Assembly: GCA_942490535.1 (NCBI GenBank)
Contig: CALNXQ010000005.1
Coordinates: forward strand, 1,178,001-1,242,000
DNA: 64,000 nucleotides
Direction of reading: 5' to 3'
From: JAEINY01 sp942490535
Lineage (GTDB): Bacteria; Bacteroidota; Bacteroidia; Bacteroidales; Marinilabiliaceae
Shown here: positions 17,761 to 26,451 of the stretch, one piece after another
Position numbering within the stretch: position 1 is the first letter of the stretch
Layout: every line of letters begins with the position of its first letter
Program-made: the position numbers and the translations under genes
The notes under the pieces: model-generated
The model's input: only the letters and a program-made list of their open reading frames with translations
What the model was told of the DNA's origin: nothing
Databases searched by the model: none

Positions 17761-18978
17761 TTAAATGACACGAATCGCTTCGGATGGATTTAGTTTCAGG
17801 CCTTTGTAAGCCGGGTAAATGGATGCTATGATGCCGGTCAGAATGACCAGTATGGCAATTGTTACAACCATGGAAACGTCATACATGGGATACACAATGG
17901 GCGCAAATCCCCATTCGGTTAAACCTTCGCCCCAGAGACTGAGATCAATTCCATCCAGCTGCAAATACTCAGTCAGGCCAATTCCTCCTATAATGCCTGA
18001 AAATCCGCCTACAATAGACAGCATGATTGATTCCAAAACAATCATTGTAAATATCCGGCGCTTGTTCATGCCAACCGCCATGAGCATACCCAGTTCACGA
18101 ACACGCTCAAGAACGACCATCAACATCGTATTTACAATGCCGAAGCCCAGGGCCAATAAGATAATGATGACCAGAAAATACTGATAAGTATTACCAATTT
18201 CAGTAAGATAGCCGAGTTCCGGAGAAACATCTTGCCAGCTTTCAGTTATTTCATCCGGGCAAAGACCCGTAATTTCATTTACGGTTAGGAGCATCTGCGC
18301 CTGATCCTCGATATGAACAACTATTTCATGAGCGGCATCCGTTGGTAGCAGGGATAACTTTTGTAAATCATTTTTCCGGACCCATACAAATGCCTCGTCA
18401 AATGAAGTGTTGATGGTTTTAAAAATTCCCGTCACGCGGAATGCCCCACCGGTTATATTTCCATCAGCATCCTGAAGTCGAAGAATAATTTTGGAACGAA
18501 GTCGCACTTTGAGTTTATCAGCGAGTTTATGACCAATGACAATTTGGTTATTTTTGTCGCTAACGAACCAATCGCCGTCAATTATTTTGTCAGGTAAATT
18601 AATAACTTGCTTTTCCTGTTGAGGATAGGCTCCAATTACAGTAATTCCGGATGACGTTTCAGCAGAAGCGATCATGGCCTGAACTTTAAGCCGTTCAGAA
18701 ACGCCATTTACCCCTGGTATAGTTAGGATCTTATCGACTTTTTCCCGAGCTTGTTGGATGTACGTATTTTGATCATCCGCATTTCTGAACTGAGGATGGT
18801 GCAATTGAATGTGAGATGTTTCGGTTTCGATGCCATCGTTTAGGCGCTGCTGCATCCAGCCTGTCATAAATGTAGATGAAAATAAGCCAAACAGCATGCC
18901 TATAAACATGGCCATAATAACGACCAGGCTGCGCGTTGGATTACGCCAAATATTTCGCCACGCAATTTTTAGTACCAT
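17761..18978 (-). CDS. FtsX/LolC-type ABC transporter permease (second of two)
   Basis: This is a 405-residue permease with one N-terminal TM segment (RSLVVIMAMFIGMLFGLF), a large periplasmic MacB-type domain and three C-terminal TM segments of the FtsX fold (LGFGIVNTMLMVVLERVRELGML, ...LSIVGGFSGIIGGIG, ...VTIAILVILTGIIASIYPA). It ends LKLNPSEAIRVI, a common C-terminus in this family. Only 4 bp separate it from the other permease, indicating tight co-translation and a heterodimer. Confidence 0.88.
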   Translation of the reverse strand: MVLKIAWRNIWRNPTRSLVVIMAMFIGMLFGLFSSTFMTGWMQQRLNDGIETETSHIQLHHPQFRNADDQNTYIQQAREKVDKILTIPGVNGVSERLKVQAMIASAETSSGITVIGAYPQQEKQVINLPDKIIDGDWFVSDKNNQIVIGHKLADKLKVRLRSKIILRLQDADGNITGGAFRVTGIFKTINTSFDEAFVWVRKNDLQKLSLLPTDAAHEIVVHIEDQAQMLLTVNEITGLCPDEITESWQDVSPELGYLTEIGNTYQYFLVIIILLALGFGIVNTMLMVVLERVRELGMLMAVGMNKRRIFTMIVLESIMLSIVGGFSGIIGGIGLTEYLQLDGIDLSLWGEGLTEWGFAPIVYPMYDVSMVVTIAILVILTGIIASIYPAYKGLKLNPSEAIRVI

Positions 18979-18982
18979 AGGA

Positions 18983-20200
18983 TTAGTCTTTTAAAGCTTT
19001 AATTTCTTCGAAACGGATTAATTTGTAAAGCGGAAAGAGGGCAATTACCAGGGTCATCACAAATACAGCCAGCATTTGGCTGATAAACACTTCGGGTGCC
19101 CAGGCAAAAAACATGTAGGGTTCAAAACCGAGGTCTTGCATCCAGGCTCCACCTTGGCCGGTAATGGGGATGGGGTGGTGGAAAAAGTAACCAACCACAG
19201 GAAATGACCCGATTAGCCCTGCACCTGCTCCAACAATCCCAATGAATATGGTTTCGATAACCACCGTCAGCGCCAAGCGCCACTTTTGCATACCAATAGC
19301 TACCATCACCCCGAATTCATGTTTGCGCTCCGCCATCATCATCATAATGGTACCAAATATGCCAAACCCAATGACGATGTATAGGATGCCTTTCATCATT
19401 AAAGCGGTGGTTCGATCACTTTCAATTTGTTGCACCAAGGGAGGGAACATTTCCTCCCAACTCATCACGGTGTAGGGAGCGTTTACCTTTGATTTGAGGA
19501 GAGGCAGCACTTTTTTCATGGTCTTATTATCATCGACCATTAGTACCAGTGATGAGAGCTGTCCGGTGGCAGTATAGAAATACTGGCAGTTCGATAGCTC
19601 CATGTAAACAATGCGACGATTATATTCCGGATTGAAATGCTTGATTAATCCCCGTACCGGAAACTTGCCGGCTGCACTGACACCATGGTAGCCTTGTCCC
19701 AATAATACAAGAGTATCTCCAATACCAATTTTCATGCTTTTAGCCAATTCCGCGCCCAGAATTATTCCATCATCTTCGGGTGTCAGGTAGCTGCCGGCTA
19801 CAATTTTATCGGCTATGGAGGTGATGGCTGTCTCCTTTACAGGGTCGATACCAACCACTAATGCACCTTTTGTATACTTTCCGAATGAGGCCAGTGCAAA
19901 GTCCTCCAGCCTGGGGGCGTTCATTGATAATTCAGGAAAGGTCGATAATGTTTCTTCAAGTGCAGGTGTTAGTTGAAAGGTGTTATTGATCGACTTATTC
20001 TGCCAATACGTCTTCTCTTGAATTTGAATAAAACCAGAGTAGAATTTCACCACATTATCAATCATTTTTGAATAACTGCCTTCTTGTGTGGAACCCATTA
20101 ATGAAGAAAGTATAACCCCAAAGAATATAGAAGCTGCAGTGATTAGGGTTCTGCGTTTGTTGCGCCAGAGGTTGCGCCAGGCTAATTTGAATATGTTCAT
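18983..20200 (-). CDS. FtsX/LolC-type ABC transporter permease (first of two)
   Basis: This is a 405-residue permease of the same class: N-terminal MNIFKLAWRNLWRNKRRTLIT anchor, periplasmic MacB-like domain, then GFGIFGTIMMMMAERKHEFGVMVAIGM and two more C-terminal membrane segments. It is equal in length to its neighbour but only moderately similar, so the two form a LolCE-like pair instead of a homodimer. It follows the LolA-like gene by 38 bp. Confidence 0.88.
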   Translation of the reverse strand: MNIFKLAWRNLWRNKRRTLITAASIFFGVILSSLMGSTQEGSYSKMIDNVVKFYSGFIQIQEKTYWQNKSINNTFQLTPALEETLSTFPELSMNAPRLEDFALASFGKYTKGALVVGIDPVKETAITSIADKIVAGSYLTPEDDGIILGAELAKSMKIGIGDTLVLLGQGYHGVSAAGKFPVRGLIKHFNPEYNRRIVYMELSNCQYFYTATGQLSSLVLMVDDNKTMKKVLPLLKSKVNAPYTVMSWEEMFPPLVQQIESDRTTALMMKGILYIVIGFGIFGTIMMMMAERKHEFGVMVAIGMQKWRLALTVVIETIFIGIVGAGAGLIGSFPVVGYFFHHPIPITGQGGAWMQDLGFEPYMFFAWAPEVFISQMLAVFVMTLVIALFPLYKLIRFEEIKALKD

Positions 20201-20238
20201 GACATTGTATTTTACCTGTTAGCTGGTGTTTTCGGAAG

Positions 20239-20994
20239 TTATTTGACCCGTTTCATATTTTGAATAGAGAAAAAACCATCGTCAATAGCAATGTTAAATG
20301 TTATATGAGTAAATTCCAGAATGGTCCGGTTGCCAGGTTCATTGGCCGGAATAATCTCATAACGTGTTGGCATAATGCGATCCCCCACATTTTTTATATG
20401 GCTGAGTGTTTCCGTATTCACCAAGTATTCGTCCTCATCGTAGTATTCGTTACGCAAAGTCATGTATCCTTTTTTTGTAACCCAACTGATGATTTTTCCC
20501 CATACTACTGGCGCATCTTCTTTGGGTTTAAGTTCAATTACCCAGCAATCATAGCCTTCCTTTTCTTCTTCTTTTAGAATGGTGTGATCATAATCGACCA
20601 CAATGGATGACGCATTCACTAAATCATCGTTTGTTAAATCCGAACCCATCCAGGATTGCATCATCATGCTCGGTGGAATTTTAACCATTCTTTCTATGGA
20701 AGGCACGTAATTCCACATTTCGCGCTCACGCTTTAAAAAAACCTGGCCCTTTTCCTTAATCGGATAGTCTATATAGACAATGGAATAGTCAGTTTCTTTT
20801 GCCCATGTTTTAAATTTTAGGGTACGTTCCCATTTGGGGCGGACAATTTTCATCTCCATTTCGGCATAGTTGGATTTGCCCCGCACTAATTCATCGGTTT
20901 TTTTGATGATATCCATTGCCGTTAGTTCTTGAGCATGGCTTCCAAGGGCGATTGAAAGCAAAAATGCAAGTGTAATAATGCTCAGTTTAGTCAT
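20239..20994 (-). CDS. LolA-like outer-membrane lipoprotein-sorting protein
   Basis: A 251-residue periplasmic protein has a signal peptide (MTKLSIITLAFLLSIALGSHAQ) and the start of the mature part LTAMDIIKKTDELVRG. Strands follow with VFLKREREMWNYVPSIERMVKIPPSMMMQSWMGSDLTNDDL, a block characteristic of the LolA-like family (PF17131 type), then an antiparallel sheet with WVIELKPKED. Such proteins have the LolA half-barrel and probably carry a lipid-like cargo between membranes. Its place just before two FtsX permeases and an ATPase supports an envelope-lipid trafficking module. It is distinct from the essential lolA. Confidence 0.82.
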   Translation of the reverse strand: MTKLSIITLAFLLSIALGSHAQELTAMDIIKKTDELVRGKSNYAEMEMKIVRPKWERTLKFKTWAKETDYSIVYIDYPIKEKGQVFLKREREMWNYVPSIERMVKIPPSMMMQSWMGSDLTNDDLVNASSIVVDYDHTILKEEEKEGYDCWVIELKPKEDAPVVWGKIISWVTKKGYMTLRNEYYDEDEYLVNTETLSHIKNVGDRIMPTRYEIIPANEPGNRTILEFTHITFNIAIDDGFFSIQNMKRVK

Positions 20995-21035
20995 GGTTTT
21001 GATTTTTATGAGTTCTAAACTCGATTAATCTTTAG

Positions 21036-21629
21036 TTATTCGCCCTTGTAAAAGGGAGCATATTGCTGAAGCACTTTTTGTTTCATGGCCTCTAGTGGCA
21101 TACTTGTAGGATCAACCACATAGTTCAGGTTAATACCATCCAGCAACGAATTCAAATAGCGCGCTTCAATCATCGGGTTTTCACAGCCCTTTGATTTGAA
21201 ATAGTTGGATATAGTAGTGAATACAGGAATGGCCAGTTCCATTAGTTTTGCTTCAACTACCCTTAAAACGCTTGGTTGTAACATCATGGCAAAGTAGAGC
21301 TTCAGAAAATCAGCATTTGTTTCTAGCCATTTGAAGTTCATTTCAATCATGTATACAAATTCGCCATCTGTCATAATTCCATCTTTGTCAGGATCTACCA
21401 TGTCTAATAATTCTTCCATGGTGGAGAATACCAGCGTTTTTAAGATTTCCTCTTTGCTTTGAAAGTAATTGTACACGAGGCCTTTAGATATTCTTGCTGT
21501 GTTGGCTATTTTTGCTACCGTCGCCATGTGATACCCTTCACTGGCAAATAGTTCGAGAGCTGCCGCTAATATCTGTGCCTTTTTCTCAGTTCTTATCTTC
21601 TCAAATGATTCTTTGGTTCGAGGTGCCAT
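21036..21629 (-). CDS. TetR/AcrR family transcriptional regulator
   Basis: A 197-residue repressor has an N-terminal HTH (KKAQILAAALELFASEGYHMATVAKIANTARISKGLVYNYFQSKEEIL) and a ligand-binding C-terminal domain. The start at MAPRTKES (21629) is chosen because the longer in-frame start at 21665 would place coding sequence over a perfect operator-like palindrome. It is the first gene of the LolA-like/ABC/barrel operon (gap to the next gene 41 bp) and probably represses the whole operon, itself included. Confidence 0.9.
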   Translation of the reverse strand: MAPRTKESFEKIRTEKKAQILAAALELFASEGYHMATVAKIANTARISKGLVYNYFQSKEEILKTLVFSTMEELLDMVDPDKDGIMTDGEFVYMIEMNFKWLETNADFLKLYFAMMLQPSVLRVVEAKLMELAIPVFTTISNYFKSKGCENPMIEARYLNSLLDGINLNYVVDPTSMPLEAMKQKVLQQYAPFYKGE

Positions 21630-21645
21630 ATATAATTTATTTTTA

Positions 21646-21665
21646 TTGACTGACCGGTAGGTCAA
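21646..21665. promoter_or_regulatory. TetR-type operator
   Basis: A 20-bp palindrome (TTGAC-TG-ACCGGT-AG-GTCAA) has matching outer arms and a self-complementary ACCGGT centre. It starts 17 bp upstream of the tetR ATG. The TGAC-ACCGGT-GTCA form is close to known operators of TetR/AcrR regulators, so autoregulation is likely. Confidence 0.8.
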
Positions 21666-21799
21666 AGTTAAAGGGAGGTTTTCATTTTTACAATAGTTTT
21701 CATGTTTTTTTGATGAACTTTTTTGAGTTATCTATTTTGGCTAGCAAAGAAGTTTGTTATGAGGAGGTTTATTGGTGTTCCCTATTTTGACTATTACCC

Positions 21800-23566
21800 A
21801 GTCGCTGACTGGGGTGTTGATTATTTTGACAGATTTTAAAATATTATTCATGCGACTTTTAGGTTTTCTTTCCGTTTAAAAGCCTTACATCTTTTTGAAA
21901 AGTCAGATTCACCAATCGTTTTCTTTGACCAATTATGGATATCCATAAATGTATTGCTCTCCATAGCTTTATTGATGCAAGAGTGGTCAATCTGCAGTGT
22001 CGCTGCTGATATTATCAATATTGATTGGGTAATGCCCATTAAAGCACTTTCCGAGCAGTAATATTTGTATTTTCCAAACAAGCTTTCTATAATGTCGGAT
22101 ACCCCAAGGTAAGCTTCTTTATATTTTGCATTTTTAGGGATGTTGTCAGACAATCTCATCATAAGTGTATCGCTAAAATCTAATCCCTTCTTGTTGAGAT
22201 TGATTATCGAGATATCTTTTTTTATACCACCAATTGTTTTCCTGGACAATCCCTCTGTTATGATTTTTTTCTTTATTGTTTTAATCACTGTCAGATACTG
22301 TTTATAGTCGATTATATCATCGCTATACTCTTGTATCCAATTGAATTTCTCCTCAAACATTTCTTTTGCCTCTTGAACGAGTTCCTCATCAATGTAATTA
22401 CTCAAATTGGCATTTGGAGATTGTAATCGTTTTTCAACAATGGATTCAGCTATAAGAAGAAAGTTTCCTCGCTCTTGATATTGAAGTATTTTTTCAAACC
22501 ATCCAATCATTTGTTCTGCATTCATATATCTTGCTTTGGCCCTTTGGCTTGGAGGACTAAGAAATGAGAGTAGTGTTTGTTTGGTTTGATGTTTACAACG
22601 GGATAGTCGCTTTAAAAAACTATCCCATTTAGTGTCAGTGGACAATATCGACTTCAAGCAGCATGCGGACAGATGGCTGACATCGTAAATGTAAGTGATT
22701 TTTTTATGCAGAGCGCAGAACTCTTCAATTCCTTTCTTAACATCGGCTCCGTGATCTGAAATTATTTCTTTGGGAATACCTGTTAGTTTTACTGTCTCAA
22801 CCAAAGCATTATAAGTAACCTCCCATGTTGCCCTTGGAGTCACTGTTAGATTCAGCAAGGCAACATCTTTCATCTTAAGATTGAAACCATTTTTTCGTAA
22901 ATCTTTTAATGATACTCCTAATATTGCCAAACATTTATTTTTCCCTGTAGTTATGGTATAATCCACTATATAAACCCAATCATTACGCTTTTCTTTCGGC
23001 TCATGCAACGTGTAATACCCTAAACGCAACACCCATTGTCGAATAGTAGAATAGTGAGGTGCAGGTGCATTATAAAAGTTAGCAAGTATTGAACAAATTT
23101 TTGCACAGCTTCGATACGACGTATTGCCATCAAGAAATAGCTGAGCACAAAAATTGATAAAATCGCTGCAGTAACTAAAATGCTTGGGGCTATTACATGT
23201 TCCCTTATTAAAAAGAATAGTATGAGTAGGTTTGTCAGAGTAACCCTGCATTTCTCCGGCAAAAGCTACTTCTTTTTGTTTTTTTAATTCAAGCTCCAGC
23301 TTTTTAGCTTTCTCCTTCCAGAAATTTCTACTTTTAATTAGATCCCGGATTTTAATCTTTAATTGCTTTATTACAGCCTGTTTTTCTCTGTGCTTTTGCT
23401 TCCAAGAATCACGGCTTGACTTGAAGAATTTTAATTCCTGTAAACGTATTTCGCTCAAAATATTGCAGTAATGATTATCTGCCTTCAAAGATAATATAAA
23501 AACTCAAAACTAGGATGAATTATTAGTAAGGATAAAGTTAAATAATCAACACCCCAGTCGCTGACT
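21800..23566 (-). mobile_element. Intact insertion sequence of unassigned family with 11-bp target repeats
   Basis: The element spans about 21811-23555 (1745 bp). Its ends are inverted repeats starting GGGGTGTTGATTATTT on the left and its complement on the right, perfect for 16 bp. An 11-bp direct repeat AGTCGCTGACT flanks it (21800-21810 and 23556-23566). That repeat is itself an imperfect palindrome (AGTC-GCT-GACT), so the exact border is ambiguous by up to four bases. It carries one full transposase gene and sits upstream of the tetR gene. Confidence 0.88.
21848..23488 (-). CDS. DDE-type transposase, family not recognised
   Basis: This 546-residue protein has a lysine-rich N-terminal coiled coil (about residues 15-75) and a probable DDE catalytic core. 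The likely acidic residues are the D in YIVDYT, the D in IISDHGADVKKG and the E in VSDIIESLFGKYK. A helical insertion rich in aromatic residues separates the second D from E. The gene fills an element with perfect terminal repeats and target duplication, which makes the transposase call firm although no named IS family was recognised. It differs from its neighbours in composition (high Lys and Ile, AT-rich). Confidence 0.8.
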   Translation of the reverse strand: MKADNHYCNILSEIRLQELKFFKSSRDSWKQKHREKQAVIKQLKIKIRDLIKSRNFWKEKAKKLELELKKQKEVAFAGEMQGYSDKPTHTILFNKGTCNSPKHFSYCSDFINFCAQLFLDGNTSYRSCAKICSILANFYNAPAPHYSTIRQWVLRLGYYTLHEPKEKRNDWVYIVDYTITTGKNKCLAILGVSLKDLRKNGFNLKMKDVALLNLTVTPRATWEVTYNALVETVKLTGIPKEIISDHGADVKKGIEEFCALHKKITYIYDVSHLSACCLKSILSTDTKWDSFLKRLSRCKHQTKQTLLSFLSPPSQRAKARYMNAEQMIGWFEKILQYQERGNFLLIAESIVEKRLQSPNANLSNYIDEELVQEAKEMFEEKFNWIQEYSDDIIDYKQYLTVIKTIKKKIITEGLSRKTIGGIKKDISIINLNKKGLDFSDTLMMRLSDNIPKNAKYKEAYLGVSDIIESLFGKYKYYCSESALMGITQSILIISAATLQIDHSCINKAMESNTFMDIHNWSKKTIGESDFSKRCKAFKRKENLKVA

Positions 23567-23662
23567 ACAAATAGGACGTTTTAATGTATTGTAGGGATGA
23601 TGTTGTTGGGTTGTAATCGGCTTTAAAATAGAGTATAGTGAGTTTTTTTAAAAAAAAATTAA

Positions 23663-23697
23663 AAAAAGGTGTTACGTTTTCCTTTTTTCGCAATTAA
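23663..23697 (+). promoter_or_regulatory. Upstream element shared with the HTH paralogue at 42.8 kb (copy 1)
   Basis: AAAAAGGTGTTACGTTTT, then nine unconserved bases, then GCAATTAA. The same two blocks with identical 9-nt spacing occur at 42728-42763 ahead of the paralogous HTH gene. The two-block form looks like a promoter or a regulator binding site. Confidence 0.6.
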
Positions 23698-23705
23698 TAT
23701 GAAGA

Positions 23706-23730
23706 AGGGAATTCCCCATAGGGATTCCCT
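23706..23730 (+). other. Hairpin in the leader of the first HTH gene
   Basis: AGGGAAT(T)CCC and GGGATTCCCT pair around a CATA loop with a single bulged T. There is no following T run, so it is not a normal terminator. It lies between the shared upstream element and the HTH gene, in a 330-bp stretch without other genes. Confidence 0.5.
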
Positions 23731-23898
23731 AATTGTGCCAATCATGCTTTTTTTAAGATGTAATAATGCACATAAGTTGGGGCTTAACCGTTAAAACCAG
23801 ATCTCATAATGCTGAACAATCGTATTGAATCTATAGGTTTAGGAGTAGAGGATAATATGTGTCTGAATGGGGTGTCAGCAAATACTAAATACCTGGGA

Positions 23899-24159
23899 AT
23901 GAACATTAATAAAAAAGCATTGCAGCTGAAGAGGCTTACTGAGTTAATTGAGTTGCGTCAATCAGGAGGAGTTGCAAAATTGGGACGAAAAGTGGGCTTG
24001 CGAACAAGGGAGGTAAGAGAGTTGCTGGATGAAATGCGAACCATGGGCCTGGACATTCGTTTTGATCGCAATGATAAAAGCTATTATTATGCGAATGGGA
24101 AACGTCTTTTAATTCAATTACCGGTTTCAGTTGTAGAGCAGTATGTCTGGATGAGTTAA
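23899..24159 (+). CDS. Small HTH-domain protein (paralogue of the peptide-locus regulator)
   Basis: A protein of 86 residues starting MNINKKALQLKRLTELI has a winged-HTH-like core (GGVAKLGRKVGLRTREVRELLDEMRTMGLDIRFDRNDKSYYY). It aligns without gaps over about 65 residues with the 82-residue protein at 42813 (MKINQEAERLQYLVELL...). That alignment is why the ATG at 23899 is preferred over an in-frame ATG at 23809, which would add 30 residues with no counterpart. The fold suggests DNA binding; no target gene is adjacent, as ogt lies 297 bp downstream. Confidence 0.65.
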   Translation: MNINKKALQLKRLTELIELRQSGGVAKLGRKVGLRTREVRELLDEMRTMGLDIRFDRNDKSYYYANGKRLLIQLPVSVVEQYVWMS

Positions 24160-24444
24160 TTCATCCTTTAAGTTAAAGTCGAGTCTTGGAATAAGGGTTT
24201 TTATTGTCTTCCTCTTTCAGGGGTTAGATACTTTAATTGTGTAAAGTTGGGATGAGTGAATGTATTTCATTACTTCATTAAGGTTTAGTGTGTTAGGAAT
24301 ATTCTTTTCAAGCTTAGCAGTTGACTCTCTTTTTAACTGATTTCCTAATTTATCCATCTGTCTATGTCTGGCCTATCATCACAACGCTGTTTTACTTGGC
24401 TGTAGAGTCTTCATTCCACTGTATTTTTCAATCGAAAGTTTCGA

Positions 24445-24452
24445 TATCTTTG
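24445..24452 (+). promoter_or_regulatory. Promoter -7 box immediately before ogt
   Basis: TATCTTTG matches the Bacteroidota TAnnTTTG box and ends only 4 bp before the ogt ATG. Transcription would start at or next to the start codon, giving a leaderless or nearly leaderless mRNA. The rest of the 297-bp gap from 24160 shows nothing else. Confidence 0.45.
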
Positions 24453-24456
24453 ATCC

Positions 24457-24990
24457 ATGAATGTGATTGCTGTTCAGTATTATAAAGCGCCTGTGGGCGA
24501 ACTGATCTTAGGTGAGTTTGAAGGAGCGCTTTGTTTGTGCGATTGGCGCTATCGAAAGATGAGAGTAGCCATTGATCGAAGAATCCAAAAGGGATTGGCA
24601 GCTGGTTATCAGGAAAGGAGTACTCCAGTTACAGAAGCAACCATGCGCCAATTGGATAGTTATTTTCAAGGAAAACTTGAAGTATTTGATTTGCCGATGC
24701 AATTTGTTGGAACTGTTTTTCAGCAAGATGTCTGGCGTGCATTGATGACTATTCCTTATGGAACGACCGAAAGTTACCTGGGTTTATCGTGTATAATCAA
24801 TAATGAAACAGCAATTCGTGCGGTGGCAAGTGCAAATGGGGCAAATGCCATTTCAATTATTGTTCCATGTCATCGTATTATAGGGAGTAATGGGGCCTTA
24901 ACCGGATATGCAGGTGGATTGTTAGCGAAGAAAAGGTTGCTGCAGTTAGAATCCAAACCTAATATCCATGAACAATTGCGTCTATTTTAG
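24457..24990 (+). CDS. ogt: Methylated-DNA-protein-cysteine methyltransferase
   Basis: This is a 177-residue suicide repair protein that removes O6-alkyl groups from guanine. The active-site motif IVPCHRIIGSNGALTGYAGGL is present with the acceptor cysteine, and the recognition helix region FQQDVWRALMTIPYGTTESYLGLS is intact. It has the N-terminal domain of Ogt-type proteins and no Ada zinc domain. The photolyase gene follows 32 bp after the stop codon, so the two DNA-repair genes probably form an operon. Confidence 0.92.
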   Translation: MNVIAVQYYKAPVGELILGEFEGALCLCDWRYRKMRVAIDRRIQKGLAAGYQERSTPVTEATMRQLDSYFQGKLEVFDLPMQFVGTVFQQDVWRALMTIPYGTTESYLGLSCIINNETAIRAVASANGANAISIIVPCHRIIGSNGALTGYAGGLLAKKRLLQLESKPNIHEQLRLF

Positions 24991-25022
24991 CGTCATAGTA
25001 TAAATACTTATTGCACACGAGT

Positions 25023-26309
25023 ATGAAGCTATCCGTATTTTGGTTTCGAAGAGATTTGAGATTAGAAGATAACACTGCATTGAATCATGCATTATTGTCA
25101 GGAAACCCGGTGTTACCTATTTTTATTTTCGATGTGAATATTCTGGATGAATTACCTCGGTCTGATGCGCGAGTGACGTTTATTTACGATACGCTTTTGA
25201 GAATTGATGAAAAATTGAGAAAAGATGGTATTGCCATAAAAATCCTCAGAGGTGAACCTTTGCAACTTTGGAATCAATTAACCCTTGATTATGAAATTGA
25301 ACAGGTGTTTATTAACAGTGATTATGAACCCTATGCCTGTGAGCGTGATGATCTGATAAAATCGCTTCTTGAGTCAAAGGGAATTGTTTTACATCAATTC
25401 AAAGATCAGGTCATCTTTGAAAAAGATGACGTGGTAAAAGATAATCTGCAGCCGTATACTGTTTTTACACCTTTTAAGAAAAAGTGGCTTAGCAAATATG
25501 GCCGCGTGGAATTCCGAAATGATCTCATTCCTAATCAAACTTCGTTTTATAGAGAAAACTCCGTGTTTCCAACTTTGAAGGAACTTGGTTTTGTGCGATC
25601 TTCTATGGAAGTTAGAAATTTTGATCTGTCTCGCGTGGATCAGTATGCTTTGCACAGAGATATTCCCAGTCTGGATGCCACGAGTTACCTGGGAACTCAT
25701 TTACGATTCGGAACGGTCAGTGTTCGGCAAATCATACGTCAACTATACCCGAAACATGAAGTGTTATTAGGAGAATTGGTGTGGCGCGAATTTTTTATGC
25801 AGATTCTTTGGCATTTTCCAGAAGTGATTAATCACAGTTTCAAGCCACAATATGATCGGATTCAATGGCGGAATGATGAAAATGATTTTGCACGCTGGTG
25901 TAACGGAACAACAGGTTATCCAATGGTGGATGCAGGTATGCGCCAGTTAAATGAGACGGGTTTTATGCACAATCGTGTACGTATGGTAACGGCCAGTTTT
26001 TTGTGCAAGCATCTCTTGATTGATTGGCGATGGGGTGAAGCCTATTTTGCAGAAAAACTGTTGGATTACGAGTTGGCGTCAAATAACGGAAATTGGCAAT
26101 GGGCAGCAGGGACAGGTTGTGATGCAGCACCCTATTTTAGAATATTTAATCCTACGGCCCAGCAGGTGAAATTTGATAAAGGAAGGAGTTATGTTAGAAA
26201 ATGGATACCTGAATTGGACACACCTGAATACGGCGAACCGATTATTGATCATAAATATGCCAGAGAGAGAGCTTTAAGGGTTTATAAAGCGGCTGTTGGT
26301 GTCAAATAG
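25023..26309 (+). CDS. Deoxyribodipyrimidine photolyase (cryptochrome/photolyase family)
   Basis: This 428-residue flavoprotein repairs UV-induced pyrimidine dimers using light. The N-terminus VFWFRRDLRLEDNTALNHAL is the photolyase alpha/beta domain. The FAD-binding part shows GELVWREFFMQILWHFPE, WCNGTTGYPMVDAGMRQL, TGFMHNRVRM and NGNWQWAAGTGCDAAPYFRIFNP. These are typical of class I CPD photolyases. The ATG at 25023 gives the normal N-terminus (MKLSVFWFRR); the TTG 12 bases upstream is less likely. It follows ogt closely. Confidence 0.93.
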   Translation: MKLSVFWFRRDLRLEDNTALNHALLSGNPVLPIFIFDVNILDELPRSDARVTFIYDTLLRIDEKLRKDGIAIKILRGEPLQLWNQLTLDYEIEQVFINSDYEPYACERDDLIKSLLESKGIVLHQFKDQVIFEKDDVVKDNLQPYTVFTPFKKKWLSKYGRVEFRNDLIPNQTSFYRENSVFPTLKELGFVRSSMEVRNFDLSRVDQYALHRDIPSLDATSYLGTHLRFGTVSVRQIIRQLYPKHEVLLGELVWREFFMQILWHFPEVINHSFKPQYDRIQWRNDENDFARWCNGTTGYPMVDAGMRQLNETGFMHNRVRMVTASFLCKHLLIDWRWGEAYFAEKLLDYELASNNGNWQWAAGTGCDAAPYFRIFNPTAQQVKFDKGRSYVRKWIPELDTPEYGEPIIDHKYARERALRVYKAAVGVK

Positions 26310-26451
26310 ATAACAGTATGATAATAATTGACCTCCAGGACGAACGATTTCGATTGTCGCTTGGAAAAAATAAAGTTTAATTCCACCAATTTTCCCCTTT
26401 TATACACCGTTTTTATCGGATCAATCTTTTATTTTTGGGAAAAAGATTGAA

